From contig OY987301.1 of the NCBI GenBank assembly GCA_963920635.1, positions 13,112,501 through 13,176,500 on the forward strand: a DNA stretch of 64,000 nucleotides, in the 5' to 3' direction. Shown here piece after piece: positions 22,884 through 34,712 of this stretch; the stretch's first letter is position 1, and each line of letters starts with the position of its first letter. The notes under the pieces were generated by a model. It was not told the origin of the DNA and ran no database searches. It was given only the letters and a program-made list of their open reading frames with translations. This DNA comes from Pseudeuparius sepicola. Its lineage: Eukaryota; Arthropoda; Insecta; Coleoptera; Anthribidae. The position numbers were made by a program, and so were the translations under genes.

Positions 22884-23868
22884 ATGCCTCGTTTGAGTGA
22901 ATCCGTCAAGCACCGTATCATCGCCAAACTAGAAAATGGTTGGGCTATTTCCCGACTGGCCGAAGAATTTGGTGTATCTAAAAGCACCATTTTCAATATA
23001 AAGAAGAAATATGACGAAACCGGAAGCGTGGAAAACATACATAGAGGAGGACCAACAAGATGAGCAACTAGCTAATTTTTGCCTTGCAAATCCGTTTAAA
23101 TCCGCCGTTGAAGCAGTATCTGCAACACAATTTCCAGCAAGTGTTAGAACTGCCCGAAGGAGATTAGATGCAGCCAATCTGAAATCTCGCACGGCCAGCA
23201 ACAAAATTCAGCTGACCGAGGCTAATAAGGAAGTCAGGTTGCAGATATGCCGAGAGTTTCAGCGTTTACCGCCACATTATTGGGAGAAGGTAATATTTAG
23301 CGACGAAAAGATCTTTCAAAGCCATTACAATGGCAAAGTGCGAGTATATAGACCTTCGGTGAGTTCAAGATATGACGAAAGATTTGTGTCACCCAGGAAA
23401 AGGAGTGGGCATTTTTCCGTCAACATATGGGCCTGGATAAGCTACCGTGGACCTGGCATTTGTTGGAGAATCGACGACCGCTTCACAGCAGCTCGCTATT
23501 GCGAGATACTCGAAGGCGGATTGTTACCAACTGCAACGGAAATGTATCCCGATGGCTTCGTTTTCCAGCATGATAACGCTCCTGTGCATACAGCAAGAAT
23601 AGTTCGCGAATGGTTCACCGAAAACAACGTAGAAAAGTTGCAATGGCCGGCGAAGAGTCCTGACTTGAATCCCATTGAGAATGTGTGGGGCAGAATGGCG
23701 CGGACAATGGAGAACTTCGTACCCGAAAATAGGGAGGCACTTTGGCAGAAGATTCAACAAACGTGGGATGAAGTCGTAACCCATGATCTCTGCTGCCAAC
23801 TCATAGATTCGATGAGCAGGAGAGTTCAGAAAGTCATCCTATCCCAAGGTGGGTATACTAAATATTAA
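22884..23868 (+). pseudogene. Tc1-like DD34E transposase, one frameshift
   Basis: The first frame (22884-23063) encodes a helix-turn-helix DNA-binding start (M-P-R-L-S-E-S-V-K, then G-W-A-I-S-R-L-A-E-E-F-G-V-S). At about 23060 the frame shifts to one carrying the catalytic domain to 23868. The acidic residues are in V-I-F-S-D-E-K, H-D-N-A-P-V-H and P-D-L-N-P-I-E-N-V-W-G, with 34 residues between the second D and the E. Total length of about 330 residues is near the usual 340. The only visible defect is a net +1 change near G-G-P-T-R. I chose ATG 22884 because the upstream ATG (22875) would add only three residues. No terminal inverted repeats were found around it. Confidence 0.85.
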
Positions 23869-24157
23869 TATACATATAATATAATAATGGAAAATGCATT
23901 TGATTTCTTGCCTTTATTTAATTATGTTATAGTCATAAAGATTTTAATGGGTTTATAGTTTTTTCGGATTCTTCCTGTGTCGGTGGTTCTAATAAAACTT
24001 CGTAATCATTATATCCAGCTTGTGGAAGTCCTCAATCACCTGAAATTATTTTATTTTATCCAGGTAATCACATTGAGGTCCAGGGAGGTGTGTAAAGCTT
24101 GACACGTGTCCCTGGTGTGTGTCTTCTGATGTTATTGATAAAGGTATGCAATTTAAA

Positions 24158-24707
24158 TAATAGAGAGTTATTGCAGAAATAAATAACGTCGCGCTCTTTT
24201 TTGACGTTATTTTGACATTTGAGCATGCGCAGTCGTAGTTTGACATAAGGTCGTCCATAATAAGGTTATTTTCCTTTATTTTTGTTTATTGTGTATACCA
24301 TAATATACGTTATTTTTACCTTATTTGTCACAATTCTTAAAATAAATTCTGATTTGTCAGAAAACGCTAGTGTTCTGTGAAAGTAGGACTTAACCTAAAA
24401 TGTTCGTTGCTTGTTTGCGTTTGCACCTTGTTTGTTTTCATTAGTCTTTCACCTTGGTGTTCCGTGGTTATTTGGCTGTTTTCCCAGTTTTTTCCGGAGC
24501 AAAATTATAAAAGCACATAATATTCTAGTGAAAGTGTAGAAATACAAAACAATAAAGTAAACGTAAACAAGCCCTTAATTTGGATACATAAATTACGACT
24601 TGCAATAACTATTGTCAGAATCATAAATAACGTATGAGAGTATTCAAATAAGGTCGTCTTAAATACTGCTTAATGCCAAAAACAGTTTCTGCAATAACTC
24701 TCTATTA
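24158..24707. mobile_element. MITE with 20-bp TIR (ATAGAGAGTTATTGCAGAAA)
   Basis: ATAGAGAGTTATTGCAGAAA at the left and TTTCTGCAATAACTCTCTAT at the right, each flanked by TA. Subterminal AATAACGT...ATAAGGTCGTC words also recur at both ends. The interior is non-coding. Confidence 0.85.
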
Positions 24708-25120
24708 AGTTACAAGGGTAATTTTATGTCTGTGACCCCCTAATCTCATTTATCTGTTGAAGGGCATTTTATGAGAAACAATGGAGCATTGCAGCACCAC
24801 GAAAACCAATTTATTAAAACTTCTGACCAATTTCTTCAAAAATAAGAAAAAATAAATAAAAGGGACACCCCTTTTATTTTATAATCATTTATGTTTAGGA
24901 CTACGAGACCTAACAACTAAATGTTGGAACAAATACTTATTTTGCAAAGAAAAGAATAATTTATGAAAATCCTTTTAATTAACTTTTTTAATTCTAGGGT
25001 TATTAGCTAAATATATTTTTAGTGTTACTATATATTTTTTTATTATAACATAAAAATACATTTTTGTTGCAACGCAAAATATTTATTAACTTAATGTCTA
25101 AAACCGCTGACAACTATACT
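24708..25120. other. AT-rich intergenic
   Basis: Nothing recognised. Confidence 0.4.
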
Positions 25121-25346
25121 TAGTGTATTTGGAAATGAAAGGAGGCCATAAATATTGATTGAGAAGGAAAATTCGACCATTTCAGTGGCGTGCTCTTTTG
25201 CTAAAAATCTGATGAGGATAAATACGCAAATTAATATTCGGGCGAGTTATGTAGTATTTTATGACGGACTCTCGAGCCTCTGATAAAGAATTTGCATTTA
25301 TATTTATAATAAGCCATAAACCTTCCTTTCATTTCCAAATACACTA
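25121..25346. mobile_element. Small MITE, ~25-bp TIR
   Basis: TAGTGTATTTGGAAATGAAA at the left pairs with TTTCATTTCCAAATACACTA at the right, and GGAGGCCATAAA with a diverged inner match. Confidence 0.8.
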
Positions 25347-25354
25347 TGTATATA

Positions 25355-26450
25355 CAGTATGTCCACAGAAGAGGTGTTGAATAGGAACACTTTCTTATCT
25401 TTAATTTTACCGCAAAAAGTTACTCTTGATAAAAACTTTGCTAACATTTCTTATGTGGAAATAAGTTGCTAGGAAAAGTTGTTCAAAAGTAAAGGATACT
25501 CCATACTACCAATTTTAGAAACAATTGGCACACTTTGATTTATTTGAAAAACATTTTTCGCTTTGGCCCTATCACTGCATTAAATATATTTTTTTTATGT
25601 AAGTAAGCTTATATAAGCATAATAAATATGGCAATTTTAGACGGCTAGGTGATGTTAAAAAATAAATCGACATCCATAACCAACTTTTCACGCAATACAA
25701 AAAAAAACTCAAGTCGACAAAAATGTGAAAACAAAACTATCAATTTATTTAATTTTTTTTTGATCAAACAAGATCTTTAATATGAGAAAATTTGTCTTTA
25801 ATTTGAATAACTGTTGATGTTTTTAATTGCTATTTCGACTTCACACTTTAAACAAATTAGCGGGAAAACTAGTACAAATTGTATGAAAATTTTCTTTTGT
25901 CAATGTTCTTGCGTGATCTAATTGCCGCTAATCTCCAATTAAAATTTTCCCTCGACTTTCAAAATAAATTGATTGTTTTCAGATTCTTGTTGATTTAAGT
26001 TTTTTTTGGTATTGCGCGAAAAGTTGGCCATGGATACCGACTTCTTTTTTTAACATTAACCAACTATCTAAAATTTACACGTTTTTGTTTCTTAAGATTT
26101 TTCAGTAGGGAGCCAAATAACTACTTTAATAAACTAAAACAATGGCCTTTAATAACTAAAACAATGGCCTCAACAGAGCCGAAGAGCCTGTGTAATTTTC
26201 AGAAACTATCTGAGCACCCAGTTGCATAAAGCTTCTCAGTGCCATCAATTTTCAATATAAAAGTTTTCTTCGGTATCTTAAAATAAATAGGTATGTTACG
26301 GCTATTTAATAATTTTGCTCAATTGGAGGTTTTTTTATATTGCGCGACAAGTTGACCATGGATGTTGATTACTTTTTCAGGGCCACTTAGCTGTCCAAAA
26401 TTGTCACCTTTTTGTTTCTCATGTTTTTTTTGTAGGGCGCAAAATAAGCG
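25355..26450. repeat. Cluster of direct and inverted repeat units
   Basis: A unit built on ATTGCGCGAAAAGTTGGCCATGG occurs at 26010-26120 and again in direct orientation at 26335-26445. A third copy lies inverted at 25640-25720 (CATAACCAACTTTTCACGCAAT). The outer left end ACAGTATGTCCAC looks like a decayed CAGGGTGTCC end. Confidence 0.65.
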
Positions 26451-26621
26451 AGGAAATCGCGGTGGTAGTTTAAAAAATCATACTGTATACTTGTGAACTG
26501 TTTTAATAAATAGTTTAATACTGATTCCTTAATTTTTTTTAACCCTTTCGGTGACATCGGCTTAATCGCTTGCAAAGAATTCTCGGAACAAGACACCCGT
26601 TCGAACCATCCGATGCCGAAG

Positions 26622-26712
26622 GCGCGCGCTGTTGCCGTCTCCGCGCGCCCTGTAACGATAGCCACGAGAAACCTCTTCAGGTCGTTCGATACCAACTGTC
26701 CGCGACTGTACC
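26622..26712. repeat. Inverted copy of the 90-bp GC-rich repeat at 21308
   Basis: Matches the complement of 21308-21400 over about 90 bp, with a couple of differences at the GCGCGC edge. An open frame on the minus strand crosses it but has no known domain. Confidence 0.7.
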
Positions 26713-27135
26713 TATTTAGGTTACACATTTATGTGGTAGGTGGTAGGGGTGTTATTTTAACGTTTTATAGATGAATGCGAGGGAAGGACAATGTAGGATT
26801 ACATAATATAAGTTATAATGACCATTTTTCTCCTTTGGATAATATACAATGTGACAAAAAATAAGGTCTGTATAATAAGGGAATTTTTTGCAGAACTATT
26901 TAAAATTTGACTTTGCCAGCAGTTTGTGCTTGTACAAGGATAAAAATTACGTTCGCAAAAGTGGTCTCGTCGTCACGTGGTAACTGTCAAATTTGACATT
27001 TGGCAAGAAAAAAACGTCAGTTATTTATCGAAATATCGAAACGACATAAAAAAATTCCTATATTCTATATTATGCTTTTGCAGTTTGAAATAGCGCAAAG
27101 GAATTCTGGATGTAAAGTTTCATTAAGAAGAACAT

Positions 27136-27862
27136 ACAGCGTGTCCCGCTCTGATGTCCGGAAAAGAGAAAAGTTTTTTTATTGATGGGGTTTATGACAA
27201 GAAGTCACTATTTAGAATTTAGAAAAATGTTGTTAGTCACCAAGAGTAAAGTAGAGAGTACCGTTGTTTTTGACGATATCGAAAAATACTATCAGGGACG
27301 TCATTTAGAATCCATAAGGTGTAAAAATGTTGAGGTTTCAGCAATTTATGTTTATTTTTTTTTAACAAGTCGGGCAGCTAATTTAACTGTGCCACTTTAT
27401 TTGATATTTGCAGAATTTGTACAATAATCAATTTCTTTAATATTATTACGTCAATTTATTGCCAACAATATGGATAATTTCATGAACAAAGAATAATGTT
27501 ACTTAAATGTACAAAAATAAATTTCAATTTCTATTATACGGGCAAGAATCAGGCCTTGTTAAAAAAAATCATCATAAAATGCTGAAAACTCGAATTTTTA
27601 ACCACCTGTGAATTCTAAAGGACATCCCTGATAATATTTTTCGATATTGTCAAAAACAACGGTACTACTTTATTATTGGTGACTAACAATATTTTTCTAA
27701 CTTTTTCGAAATACTGAACACCTTGTATAAAAAATCAAAAATATTTTAACAGTTTTGGACTTTTTGGAACAAGCAGGAGTTTTTATAAAGAGTGACTTTT
27801 TGTCGTAAACCCACGAATAAAAAACTTTTCTCTCTTCCGGACATCAGAGCAGGAGACGCTGT
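27136..27862. mobile_element. Palindromic MITE, 0.73 kb
   Basis: CAGCGTGTCCCGCTCTGATG and its near-inverse CATCAGAGCAGGAGACGCTG are flanked by TA. The arms pair far inward (TACTATCAGGGACGTCATTT against AGGACATCCCTGATAATATT; ACCGTTGTTTTTGAC against GTCAAAAACAACGGT). Confidence 0.88.
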
Positions 27863-28032
27863 ATGTTGATCTATAGACATCTTTGCCCGGGGATACGTAT
27901 TTCACAACTTACCAATTGTGAGGTAGCGTAAAGATAACGCACCCTCTAATTATGCTACTACCTATTTAAAAAAATTGATAGTTTATCCGCCATTTAAGTA
28001 AATAACAATAGTGCGAAATATGCTTATTATAC

Positions 28033-28215
28033 CTGATCTTACAATCCACTCTCTCGATAGGTATTGTTTCGTTCGGGGGGAATCTATGCATGACAGCATG
28101 GCCTGCAATATTCTTGCAATTCATAAAAACACACTTGTTACCCTTTCTTCTTTTCTTCGGTTTCCTTTGATTAGATTCCTGGCACTCTATATTACCATTA
28201 TTCAAACCAAACTAC
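28033..28215 (-). CDS. Possible THAP-like exon or remnant
   Basis: On the minus strand a basic stretch (K-K-R-R-K-G-N-K) is followed by C-V-F-M-N-C-K-N, then G-H-A-V-M-H-R-F-P. This resembles the beginning of a THAP zinc finger (C-x(2-4)-C ... F-x-F-P). A donor-like AG|GTATAA ends it at 28033. There is no in-frame ATG before the finger, the first M being inside it, so it would be an internal exon or a fossil. The typical tryptophan after F-P is not visible. Weak call. Confidence 0.28.
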
Positions 28216-28439
28216 GATTCGCTTCACCAGAATAACAATATAGGTAGGTACACTTCCGATTCCGAAAGAGCAGAGATCGAATGAATAATACTATTTAGCC
28301 CCTAGCAATATTTGTAAATGGGGAGAAGTAGCCGTAGGATTATACCAGAGAACACCCTTCCTTGTTCTCTGATTATACTCAGTTTTATTGCATGTCATAA
28401 AATACCCACCTCGTATTAAATACAAAGAAACCGGAATTA

Positions 28440-28612
28440 TTTTAATATTCTGCCCGGACTAGCGTGTTCGGTTGCTATGACAACATCCGTATCGATCGGG
28501 GGGCGGAGACCTTTTCGGCGTAAACAAGAATCACCCAGAATTTTTATATTTTGGCGGTGATTGAAGGAACAACCCGCCCTGCCAATCTAGGTTACGTTAT
28601 CTGTGTTAGAAG
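28440..28612. promoter_or_regulatory. GC-rich island with palindromic X-box
   Basis: GTTGCTATGACAAC at 28471-28484 fits the RFX X-box (GTTNCC-type inverted half-sites). It is followed by TATCGATCGGGGGGCGG and GCCAATCTAGG. The end (GTTACGTTATCTGTGTTAGAAG) is similar, inverted, to 20914-20940. Could be the promoter of a minus- or plus-strand transcript, but no start codon with support is adjacent. Confidence 0.35.
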
Positions 28613-28867
28613 TATTAGAAGTACTGGAACTGGAGGGAAAATATAGCAGGCCAGCATTTTTACTTGTATACCTATTCGCTCATGAGTCGGTGCTTTATCT
28701 GGGTCTGTTTTAAAATTCGAAAAGATAAAACCAATCGTAAAGCAAGAAATAGAAAATAGAGTACTTTTACTCTAATTTTATTTTAAAATGATCATCCTAT
28801 AGGTTTCGGGAAAAACTCAACTTTTCGTCCTTGTACCATAAACTACGACGCGCGGACACAATTAATT

Positions 28868-29072
28868 ATTAGCGTTGACTGACGTACACATTAATAAAGA
28901 CTGCTTACGGCTGTCATGTTTGACAGTTCTCTGGCTCACCATGCGCTTCCCGGAGACAAAATACAATGCAAAATACATTGTTGACCATAGGCGCCATCTA
29001 CTTTTCAGAATATGAAACTATAGCCGTGAGAAGTCTTATATTAATACGTCAGTCGTCAGTCAACGTTATTAG
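28868..29072. mobile_element. Small MITE, ~45-bp TIR
   Basis: TTAGCGTTGACTGACG at the left and CGTCAGTCAACGTTA at the right. Inner TATTAATACG/ACATTAATAAAGACTGCTTACGGCT blocks pair with AGCCGTGAGAAGTCTTATAT. Body about 100 bp. Confidence 0.75.
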
Positions 29073-29337
29073 GCTTCACATAGTGTCGGTCCAGGCTTCA
29101 CATAATAATATGACAAAGTACAGTCTGTTATAAAAAAACTTGGGGAATTTTGCAAAGTACAGCGCGTACATGGGCGCTACGAGGTGCCAGGAGACGTTGC
29201 GCGCAACTTTGAGACGCTACCGGATAAACTATTGCCCATAGAAAAAAGTTGTTCAAACAAATATCACAGGTAATTTTTGTAGTGAACAACTTTTGTTAAG
29301 AAAATTTCGCGCTGTCGTTAGCAGAAAATAGTATATT

Positions 29338-29457
29338 TCATTACAAGTCTGGAAATAAAGATTTTTCCGTGCGCGCGTGACAAATTCCCGTGTGAGGCGC
29401 AGCCGAACACGGGAAATCATGCAAGCACGGAAAAATCTATTTCAGGACGTGTAATGA
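29338..29457. repeat. Short inverted-repeat element with GC-rich centre
   Basis: TCATTACAAGTCTGGAAATA and its inverse TATTTCAGGACGTGTAATGA bracket an inner pair GATTTTTCCGTGC / GCACGGAAAAATC and CCCGTGT / ACACGGG around GGCGCAGCC. A related CGCACGGAAA...TTTCCGTGCGC hairpin lies at 29820-29860, and an AAAAGTTGTTCA/TGAACAACTTTT hairpin at 29247-29297. Confidence 0.7.
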
Positions 29458-30167
29458 ACGATATTTTTTATTATACTTCTTTGAAAACGGAAACTTAAAA
29501 CATTTTATCGGCATATTATAATAAATTTAATTGACAAAAAATAAACAATGCAGACAATATAGTGTTTGGAATGTATGATGCGTTTCCATGGTTACTCTCA
29601 AATTATTTCAAAGGTGCTTTGTTGTAAATTAGTTATTGTCAGATAAGGTGAATAAAACGTCAAAAATATTACAGAAATGTATCTAAATATTGAAACACTT
29701 ACGAATTAAAATACAAAATAGGTATATGTTAAATATCAGAGAGTATATAGAGTTTCTTAAATTTAGTTTACTTTGCTGTATATTTCTATTTTAAAGCCAT
29801 ATATTCGGTATTTTTATTCAGCGCACGGAAAGTTTTTCCATGCGCTGTTTCCGTGCGCTAGCCCGAAAAACCCAATCTTTCATTATTGCTAAAACAGATG
29901 AAAATAAGCTGTTTTCAAAAAAGTATAATAAGAGAGATATTAGATGTGATAAAAATTGTAACCTCTTTTTTTCTCGATTATTTTCTTATAACTTGTTACA
30001 TATTATGCAAAATTCAAGAAAATGTCATGAAGACAAAATTGCAGAGCACATTTTTTCCTTCAAAATGGTGTCGTATATTTTTTGGTAAAATTAAAAATAC
30101 AGCTGTTATTGGCGAAAAACTAATTTTCCCCTATAAATTCAAGATGGAATTTTTTTTCTCACCCAAT

Positions 30168-30257
30168 AAATTGCATTATTACTCATATAAATTCGATTAA
30201 ATTTACTGGATTAAATTGCATTATTACTCATATAAATCCGATTAAATTTACTGGATT
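30168..30257. repeat. Tandem duplication, 45 bp x 2
   Basis: AAATTGCATTATTACTCATA begins two adjacent 45-bp copies (30168 and 30213) differing by one base (TTCG/TCCG). Confidence 0.9.
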
Positions 30258-30309
30258 AAGTATATGAAATCTACTTGAATCTGCGTTTATCAGCATCACT
30301 TCTTTCCCA

Positions 30310-30545
30310 AATGTCGGTAAATTTTCATGGAGTCGCGGCGCGAAAATGTTTCCATAATTATGTGGAGTAGTGCGGTGAGAGCCGAGACCGCACCCCATTC
30401 ATTATTCAAACTCAACGCGATAATAATTAGGAAATTTGAGTATAAAACGAATTATTCATTATTTTCGATCGAACTGCCGTTAAATGCTGGCGGTATGGGC
30501 AAATTTAATCGCAGATTAAGCTGCAATCCGATTTTCCAATAAGGC
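30310..30545. promoter_or_regulatory. GC-rich non-coding island
   Basis: Contains GAGTCGCGGCGCGAAAATG, GAGACCGCACCCC, TTCATTATTCAAACTC, GATAATAATTAGG and CGCAGATTAAGCTGC words. Composition shifts sharply at both edges. The 71-codon frame has no domain. Candidate enhancer. Confidence 0.35.
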
Positions 30546-31250
30546 GATTTAAAATAGCTGTTTTTTAATTCCAAATATCATTTTTTGCCAAATGTCACAC
30601 GGATAATGGGTTACAATACTGTCAGTTGTCATTGTAGAGATAACATTTTAAGTGCCTGCATTCGTTTGAATTTACGGAACATTACTTTGACGTCACTACC
30701 TTAATTGGAGAGTGGGCATTTTATTTAAACTGATTTTATGATTGATACGTGGTTCTATGTGCTTAGATCTATCGGTTTTGGTTAGAATTGAAAATTAGTG
30801 AACACGCACCTATTATGTGATCATTGCTCCATCACCCAACAAAAAATACTTTTTGAATCGTTTCATGGCAATCTTATTTTCGACCTTACACCCATTTGGT
30901 CCTTTTTACCGACCTTCAGCGCGTACGGAACCCTATTTTTTATTCATTCCCAGACTATCCATCAACTGAGCCAAAGACAATCAGATGGGATTGTCTTTGA
31001 CTGAACACCAGCGACTTGCGGGGGACGCAAAATCCAAGAACACCATTGATTCAAATACAATATAAACTAAAGGCTCTTCGAAACTATTTTTTCGCAGGAT
31101 ATTGTGGAACTCAGCCCGGGAACTCGAAATTCCAGCGAAGTTTGCATATAATTAAATTAGCAAGGCGAGCGGTTAGTTTTTATTGTGTTTAAGCGTCAGT
31201 GTTTGAAGTTTCAGTTCATTTTTGGGACAATAGGAGATATTTCACTAAGT
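30546..31250. other. Intergenic, nothing firm
   Basis: One CRE half-type word (TTGACGTCAC) at 30689-30698. A GACAATC/GATTGTC pair near 30977-30996 forms a short hairpin. No gene recognised. Confidence 0.35.
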
Positions 31251-31299
31251 TGTGATGTATGCAGGGTAGGATATGATGTATTCATATCTAATTAGATTT

Positions 31300-31980
31300 G
31301 AATTTCTTGCCTTGACTGTCACCAAATCCAAAGATAACTCAATTTAGAAAGAGAAAAATATTTCTAAAATTTTAGTTGAAATGTGCATACGGGCAAATTT
31401 GTGAATTCTGTGTTATTTTTTGTTATATATATTTTTAATTTTTAGTGGAGTGTGCATACGGGCAAAATTTTGAAGAATTTCAATTCTAAGGGTGGACAAA
31501 TAGGGGATGGAATTTAATATTGGGCCGATTTCGATAATTCTTAATAATTCTCTAAAAAATAAGAAATAAAATTTTAGTAAAAAAATTAAAACCGACTTCA
31601 AAAATTTGCCCGTATGCACACTACTAAAAATTAAAAACAAAAAATAACACCGACTTCACAAATTTGCCCGTATGCACATTTCAACTAAAATTTTAGAAAT
31701 ATTTTTCTCTTTCTAAATGGAGTTATCTTTGGAGTCGGTGACAGTACGTTATGATGTATGTAGAATATGATGTATTCATATCTAAATAGATTTAAATTTT
31801 TTGCCTTGACTGTCACCAAATCCAAAGATAATTCAATTTAGAAAGAGAAAAATATTTCCAAAATTTTAGTGAAAATGTGCAAAATTTGTGAAGTGTGTGT
31901 TATTTTTTGTTTTTTTTTTAATTTTTAGTGGAGTGTGCATATGGGCAAATTTTTGAAGTCGGTCTTAATTTTTTTGTTAT
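31300..31980. repeat. Three-copy repeat cluster with TTTGCCCGTATGCACA words
   Basis: Copy 1 (31310-31475) and copy 2 (31590-31745) are inverted to each other (CTGTCACCAAATCCAAAG against CTTTGGAGTCGGTGACAG). Copy 3 (31750-31965) repeats copy 1 in direct orientation. Within copies the word TGTGCATACGGGCAAAT, or its inverse, occurs twice, separated by TTTTAATTTTTAGT. Confidence 0.85.
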
Positions 31981-32424
31981 TTTTTTTTCCTTTTTTTGGT
32001 ACAGTTGTTGACTTTTTCCAAGATTTTGGAAATTTACCAGTTGTTAGCGAATTATTCATAATGCTTAAAAACTCATCTGCAGTCACTTGAAAAGCCAATA
32101 ATTTAAAAAGTTTTAAGGTGTTATCTCTACTAGTTTCTATTTAAATTACGAACTATAAGTTTTATTTCATATAAATCCACATTTCGAAAACTATTAATTT
32201 TGTTTTTTTTACTATTTAATGTATGCTTTCTAGATAGAACATAAAATTTTCTGAAATATCTGAATCATCGTCTAAAATATTGTTATTAAATTTTGGATTT
32301 TGGATTTTCAATTTTATGCACTTCTGTAAAAATTTGTTTACTTTTTCTAATTTTGTCCACAACAACATTTCTGAAAATTTTATATGAATTCCAATTTTCT
32401 TCATTTCCAGAAATCTGAAGAGAA

Positions 32425-33800
32425 TTTAAGAAACCCAGGGACCCTTTAAAGTAAGGGGACCCAGCATTATACTTTCCAAAGTGAGGCCGTTTCTTTCCCC
32501 ATTCTAATGGTCTCAATGATGCCAAGTATGCCATTTTATTGGAGAATCCATGAATATAACAGGTACTTTGACTGTTAGTAAAAATTAATAATGATTTCTA
32601 AAAATTAGGCTTGACAATGTTCTGTCAACAAACACAGAATATGGCAAGTGCCAAATGAATCAAATTTATTTTATATTTGAATTTGGTTTCCTGCAATTAT
32701 TTCCAGGAATTTAAGTAATATAAGTGTGGTAAGTCAGTGCCGATTTTGCTTATTTGAAAATTTGTCGCTATTGCACCTTGGTATCAGGTTCGTCAATCCA
32801 TTTTTAATATGTATACTTGAACTTTCTTCCCTTGTTGAATGAATCTACCCAAAGAACTTTCACAGATTTCGGGATGGACTAATATCTAATGGTTTCCATG
32901 ATTTCTAAAAATTAGACTTGACAATGTTGTGTCTACAATTACAGAATATGGCAACTGTCAAATGAAACAAATTTATTGTATAGTTGAAATTATTTAATTG
33001 TCACATCTGAGTATCTGGAAGTTAGAAAACTTAAAAATTGTGAATTATGATGGGAAATTTTTTGCCTCCATTAGAATATATGCGGCACTATCTATCACAT
33101 AAAATCTGATGGCAGTTGGACATTGACATATAACATAACCTTGTATACCCCGATTACTGTAAGAAGTCCCGATTTTGTCAGATGACATTCTCCACAAAAT
33201 CCCTAGGAATTTTATATTAACCATTGGTATAACTTTGGTATATGTGTCTCAACCAGTTAATGACGTCACTCATTGATTTATGATGTGAAAAGTTACCCAA
33301 GTGATACGAAAAAAGAACATAATAAAATAAAAACCCTATAGCAATCACGATTATACAAATAAAAATAACTATGACTACATCTCGTTTTAATAATAATTTC
33401 AAACGTCATTTTCATTTTGGTATTTTGTCATAATATCAGCTACTTCCGGCTGCGTCTATGGTGCGTACTCAGATCGTTCAAAACGGTTCAAACTTTGGGC
33501 AGTGAAAATATTCGCGGGTTTTGTACGTTTCGTGAGTTTTACCGTTATCTGTATTGTTCTTGTTCGTGTTATTAGTAGTTATTCATTGTGCAAATGGGCT
33601 CGTTACTGACCTGGACTTATGACCCGGTCGCATTTTTTAACTTAGGATGGCGAAATTATCAATTGACAGTCCCAGTAAGGACTTCTTAAAATAATTTGAC
33701 TATACCAGCCCACTTATGTGGTCTCCTTGGAGTTTACAGAAAACAAACTTCCTCTCAAGGCTTTTCCTATGTTATAGACTGTGAAATGCTGAGTCCCGTA
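32425..33800. repeat. Dispersed repeat family, copy B (fragments)
   Basis: 32450-32605, 33010-33150 and 33700-33795 match copy A (11.7-12.4 kb) on the opposite strand. Two related segments inside copy B (TGATTTCTAAAAATTAGGCTTGACAATGTT near 32590 and ATGATTTCTAAAAATTAGACTTGACAATGTT near 32898) are direct repeats of each other. Non-coding. Confidence 0.65.
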
Positions 33801-34567
33801 GAATCAAATAAAATGCACATTATTCAAGTATTTAGAAGAAATTTCCCTAAAAAGCGAGTCTCCTTTTGACACATGTCGCTAAGGAATTATCTGTATTACT
33901 CGTTAGTCTGTGCTTTAAGCATCTCCCAAATCGAAGGAAAAATGTTGTATCTCTTACATTCCAAAATAAATTTAAGAAGTGCCATGAAAAGAACCTATTG
34001 TTAATACTTAGGCCAATGATCAAACCACATTCTATTAAACTATTTAATCATTGTTTTGTTATACTGGGGGGCCGAAATCTGGCTCAAAGTTTAATACCGG
34101 GGTCTTTACACCTTGCATCCACGGCAGTTATTATCTGGAATGGCCAATGGCGTAGGTAAAGGTTGGTAATAAGAAATGAACAATATATAGAGTGTTAAGT
34201 TACAGACACTTGCAGATAATCAATTACAGCTAATCACTTTAAAACGTCTCCCTTATGGGCTCTCGCATCGTGTGCCTTGCCGCAATGTTTATTTAATGGG
34301 AGAATGGAATCCCTATGCCATAGGTCTATGCATTTAGGGCAATAAGTTAATTGCATTCGTCTAGAATTAACAGATATATAGGGCTGTCTGGTATGGGGAT
34401 TACCGCTTTTACACATCTCTACATTACTTTTGGATGGTAAGCTAGGTAAGTATTACGCAAAATCGACTTTTATTATACCAAAGACTGTAGAATAATTATA
34501 CAGGGTATTACACAATAAGAGTGGGACTACACAGATTTTTGAACCAAAATAATATGAATGGTGTATA

Positions 34568-34712
34568 CAGGGTGTTAAAATTGACTTGAATTGACTTGAA
34601 TTGAATAAAAAACGAATCTTTATTAATTATTAAAACTCCTGTGTTTGTAAGATATTTAAGTCACATTATTTTCTATGGTCAGTGGATTGACATACTTTTT
34701 CATAACACCCTG
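34568..34712. mobile_element. 145-bp MITE related to the element at 2-1351
   Basis: CAGGGTGTTAAAATTGACTT to TAACACCCTG, with a central GTAAGATATTTAAGTCACAT very like GAGATATTTAAGTCATAT at 63-81. An ATTGACTTGA unit is tandemly duplicated near the left end. A solitary ACAGGGTATTACAC end is 70 bp upstream. Confidence 0.8.

Noticed and set aside
26387..26728. 113-codon minus-strand ORF
   Set aside because: It crosses a dispersed GC-rich repeat and then low-complexity sequence; nothing supports translation.
33866..34159. 97-codon plus-strand ORF
   Set aside because: The first part overlaps sequence related to the dispersed repeat at 12.5 kb; no domain seen.
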